Shown here piece after piece: positions 62,950 to 64,000 of a stretch of DNA of 64,000 bases (its first letter is position 1; each line of letters begins with the position of its first letter). The position numbers and the translations under genes were made by a program. This stretch comes from Vibrio bivalvicida (GTDB lineage Bacteria; Pseudomonadota; Gammaproteobacteria; Enterobacterales; Vibrionaceae). The DNA lies in assembly GCF_001399455.2 (NCBI RefSeq), contig NZ_LLEI02000091.1, positions 1 through 64,000 on the forward strand, given 5' to 3'. The notes beneath the pieces were generated by a model that saw nothing but the letters and a program-made list of their open reading frames with translations, was not told where the DNA came from and searched no databases.

Positions 62950-64000
62950 ATGACTTACGCGCCTGTATCAGACGTTTTGAAAGGTCAGCTAGCAGTAGAC
63001 AGTGAAGTAACTGTTCGTGGCTGGATCCGTTCACGTCGTGATTCCAAAGCTGGAATCTCTTTCCTTGCCATTTACGACGGCTCTTGTTTCGACCCGATTC
63101 AGGCCGTGGTCCCTAATAATCTTAATAATTACGAAGACGAAGTATTAAAGCTAACGACTGGCTGCTCTGTTGAAGTAACGGGTAAGATTGTTGAGTCTCC
63201 TGCGAAAGGTCAAGACTTCGAGCTTGCTGCAACTAACGTTAAAGTAGTTGGTTGGGTTGAAGACGCAGAAACATACCCAATGGCTAAAACTCGCCACTCG
63301 ATCGAATACTTACGTGAAGTCGCACACCTGCGCCCACGTACAAACGTAATCGGTGCAGTAGCGCGTGTTCGCAACTGCCTATCTCAAGCGATTCACCGCT
63401 TCTACCATGAACAAGGTTACTTCTGGGTATCTGCGCCGCTGATCACAGCTTCTGATGCTGAAGGTGCTGGTGAAATGTTCCGCGTTTCTACGTTAGACAT
63501 GGAAAACCTGCCTCGCACAGAAAAAGGCGATGTTGATTACAACGAAGATTTCTTCGGTAAAGAGACGTTCCTAACGGTATCTGGTCAGCTAAACGGTGAA
63601 GCTTACGCTTGTGCACTAAGTAAAGTTTACACGTTCGGTCCTACGTTCCGTGCTGAAAACTCAAACACAAGCCGCCACCTAGCTGAGTTCTGGATGGTTG
63701 AGCCTGAAGTTGCTTTCGCGGATCTAGAAGATATCGCTAAGCTTTCAGAAGACATGCTTAAGTTTGTTTTCAAAGCAGTACTAGAAGAGTGTCGTGACGA
63801 CCTTGAGTTCTTCGCTCAACGTATCGATAAAGAAGCAATTACTCGCCTAGAGCAGTTCGTTTCTTCTGACTTTGCACAAGTAGACTACACTGACGCAATC
63901 CAAATTCTTCTGGATTCTGGTCGTGAGTTCGAATTCCCAGTTGAATGGGGTATCGATATGTCTTCTGAACACGAGCGTTTCCTAGCGGAAGAACACTTCA
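62950..64000 (+). CDS. asnS: Asparaginyl-tRNA synthetase, N-terminal part
   Basis: 350 codons are present, cut by the window edge. The OB-fold anticodon-binding domain starts MTYAPVSDVLKGQLAVDSEV with VRGWIRSRRDSKAGISFLAI. The class II core has HLRPRTNVIGAVARVRN (motif 1 region), SGQLNGEAYACALSKVYTFG and FRAENSNTSRHLAEFWMVEP (motif 2). It charges tRNA-Asn. The terminator-like hairpin just upstream may control it. Confidence 0.96.
   Translation, partial: MTYAPVSDVLKGQLAVDSEVTVRGWIRSRRDSKAGISFLAIYDGSCFDPIQAVVPNNLNNYEDEVLKLTTGCSVEVTGKIVESPAKGQDFELAATNVKVVGWVEDAETYPMAKTRHSIEYLREVAHLRPRTNVIGAVARVRNCLSQAIHRFYHEQGYFWVSAPLITASDAEGAGEMFRVSTLDMENLPRTEKGDVDYNEDFFGKETFLTVSGQLNGEAYACALSKVYTFGPTFRAENSNTSRHLAEFWMVEPEVAFADLEDIAKLSEDMLKFVFKAVLEECRDDLEFFAQRIDKEAITRLEQFVSSDFAQVDYTDAIQILLDSGREFEFPVEWGIDMSSEHERFLAEEHF

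Noticed and set aside
1..64000. tRNA, rRNA, CRISPR arrays or intact prophage
   Set aside because: None was recognised by reading both strands. A tRNA scan would be needed to exclude a missed tRNA.

Overview
The window is a chromosomal stretch of a Vibrio-like gammaproteobacterium. This rests on gene content: an H-NOX protein paired with a HqsK-type hybrid kinase, DUF2860, DUF2947 and DUF2982 proteins, ycjX-ycjF-tyrR synteny, two chemoreceptors and several sensor kinases. Base composition is moderately AT-rich. No rRNA, tRNA, CRISPR array or intact prophage was seen. The right edge cuts through asnS.

Layout. 1-3700 is an accessory region: a decayed IS5-family element cut by the end of a second IS, a ClpP-like lipoprotein, a DUF2860 outer-membrane protein, an orphan 3' fragment of accD, and a gene with the R / STS / QxE signature of cholera-toxin-A-like ADP-ribosyltransferases whose signal peptide has no normal start codon. 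3800-11700 holds a Na/Pi cotransporter, a two-domain QueD-like protein, a dCache chemoreceptor with a small coupled membrane ORF, a PLP-dependent decarboxylase and a sugar O-acetyltransferase. 11890-15670 pairs a di-heme peroxidase-like protein with a hybrid kinase in one operon, followed by a PilZ protein. 16200-20150 holds rarD, an APC permease, a small gene under a LexA-like box and a DOPA-dioxygenase-family protein. 20268-25381 is a TRAP transporter for small organic acids with its own two-component system and an 18-bp palindromic candidate operator upstream.

25754-30149 includes the conserved peptidoglycan block ldtD-mepK-gloC. 30204-35160 is a Fur-box-headed iron cluster (imelysin, di-heme oxidoreductase, second imelysin, DUF1513), next to a GTP cyclohydrolase II gene. 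36069-43524 contains a 57-aa gene, a diguanylate cyclase, a tyrR-rimJ-HD-DUF2947 operon, ycjX-ycjF and a small membrane protein. 43635-52685 has class I fumarase, pabB, nudL, sdaC and sdaA. The H-NOX/HqsK pair lies between pabB and nudL, which are adjacent in E. coli.

52808-64000 carries an unusual membrane wHTH-EAL fusion, a multidomain secreted nuclease, an aromatic amino acid permease with a candidate Phe/Tyr-rich leader peptide, a SulP transporter and a secreted protein that share a duplicated 5' leader, a chemoreceptor with a CxxCH heme motif, and asnS behind a terminator-like hairpin. The features most worth follow-up are the ADP-ribosyltransferase, the wHTH-EAL fusion, the duplicated leader, the peroxidase-kinase operon and the candidate leader peptide.
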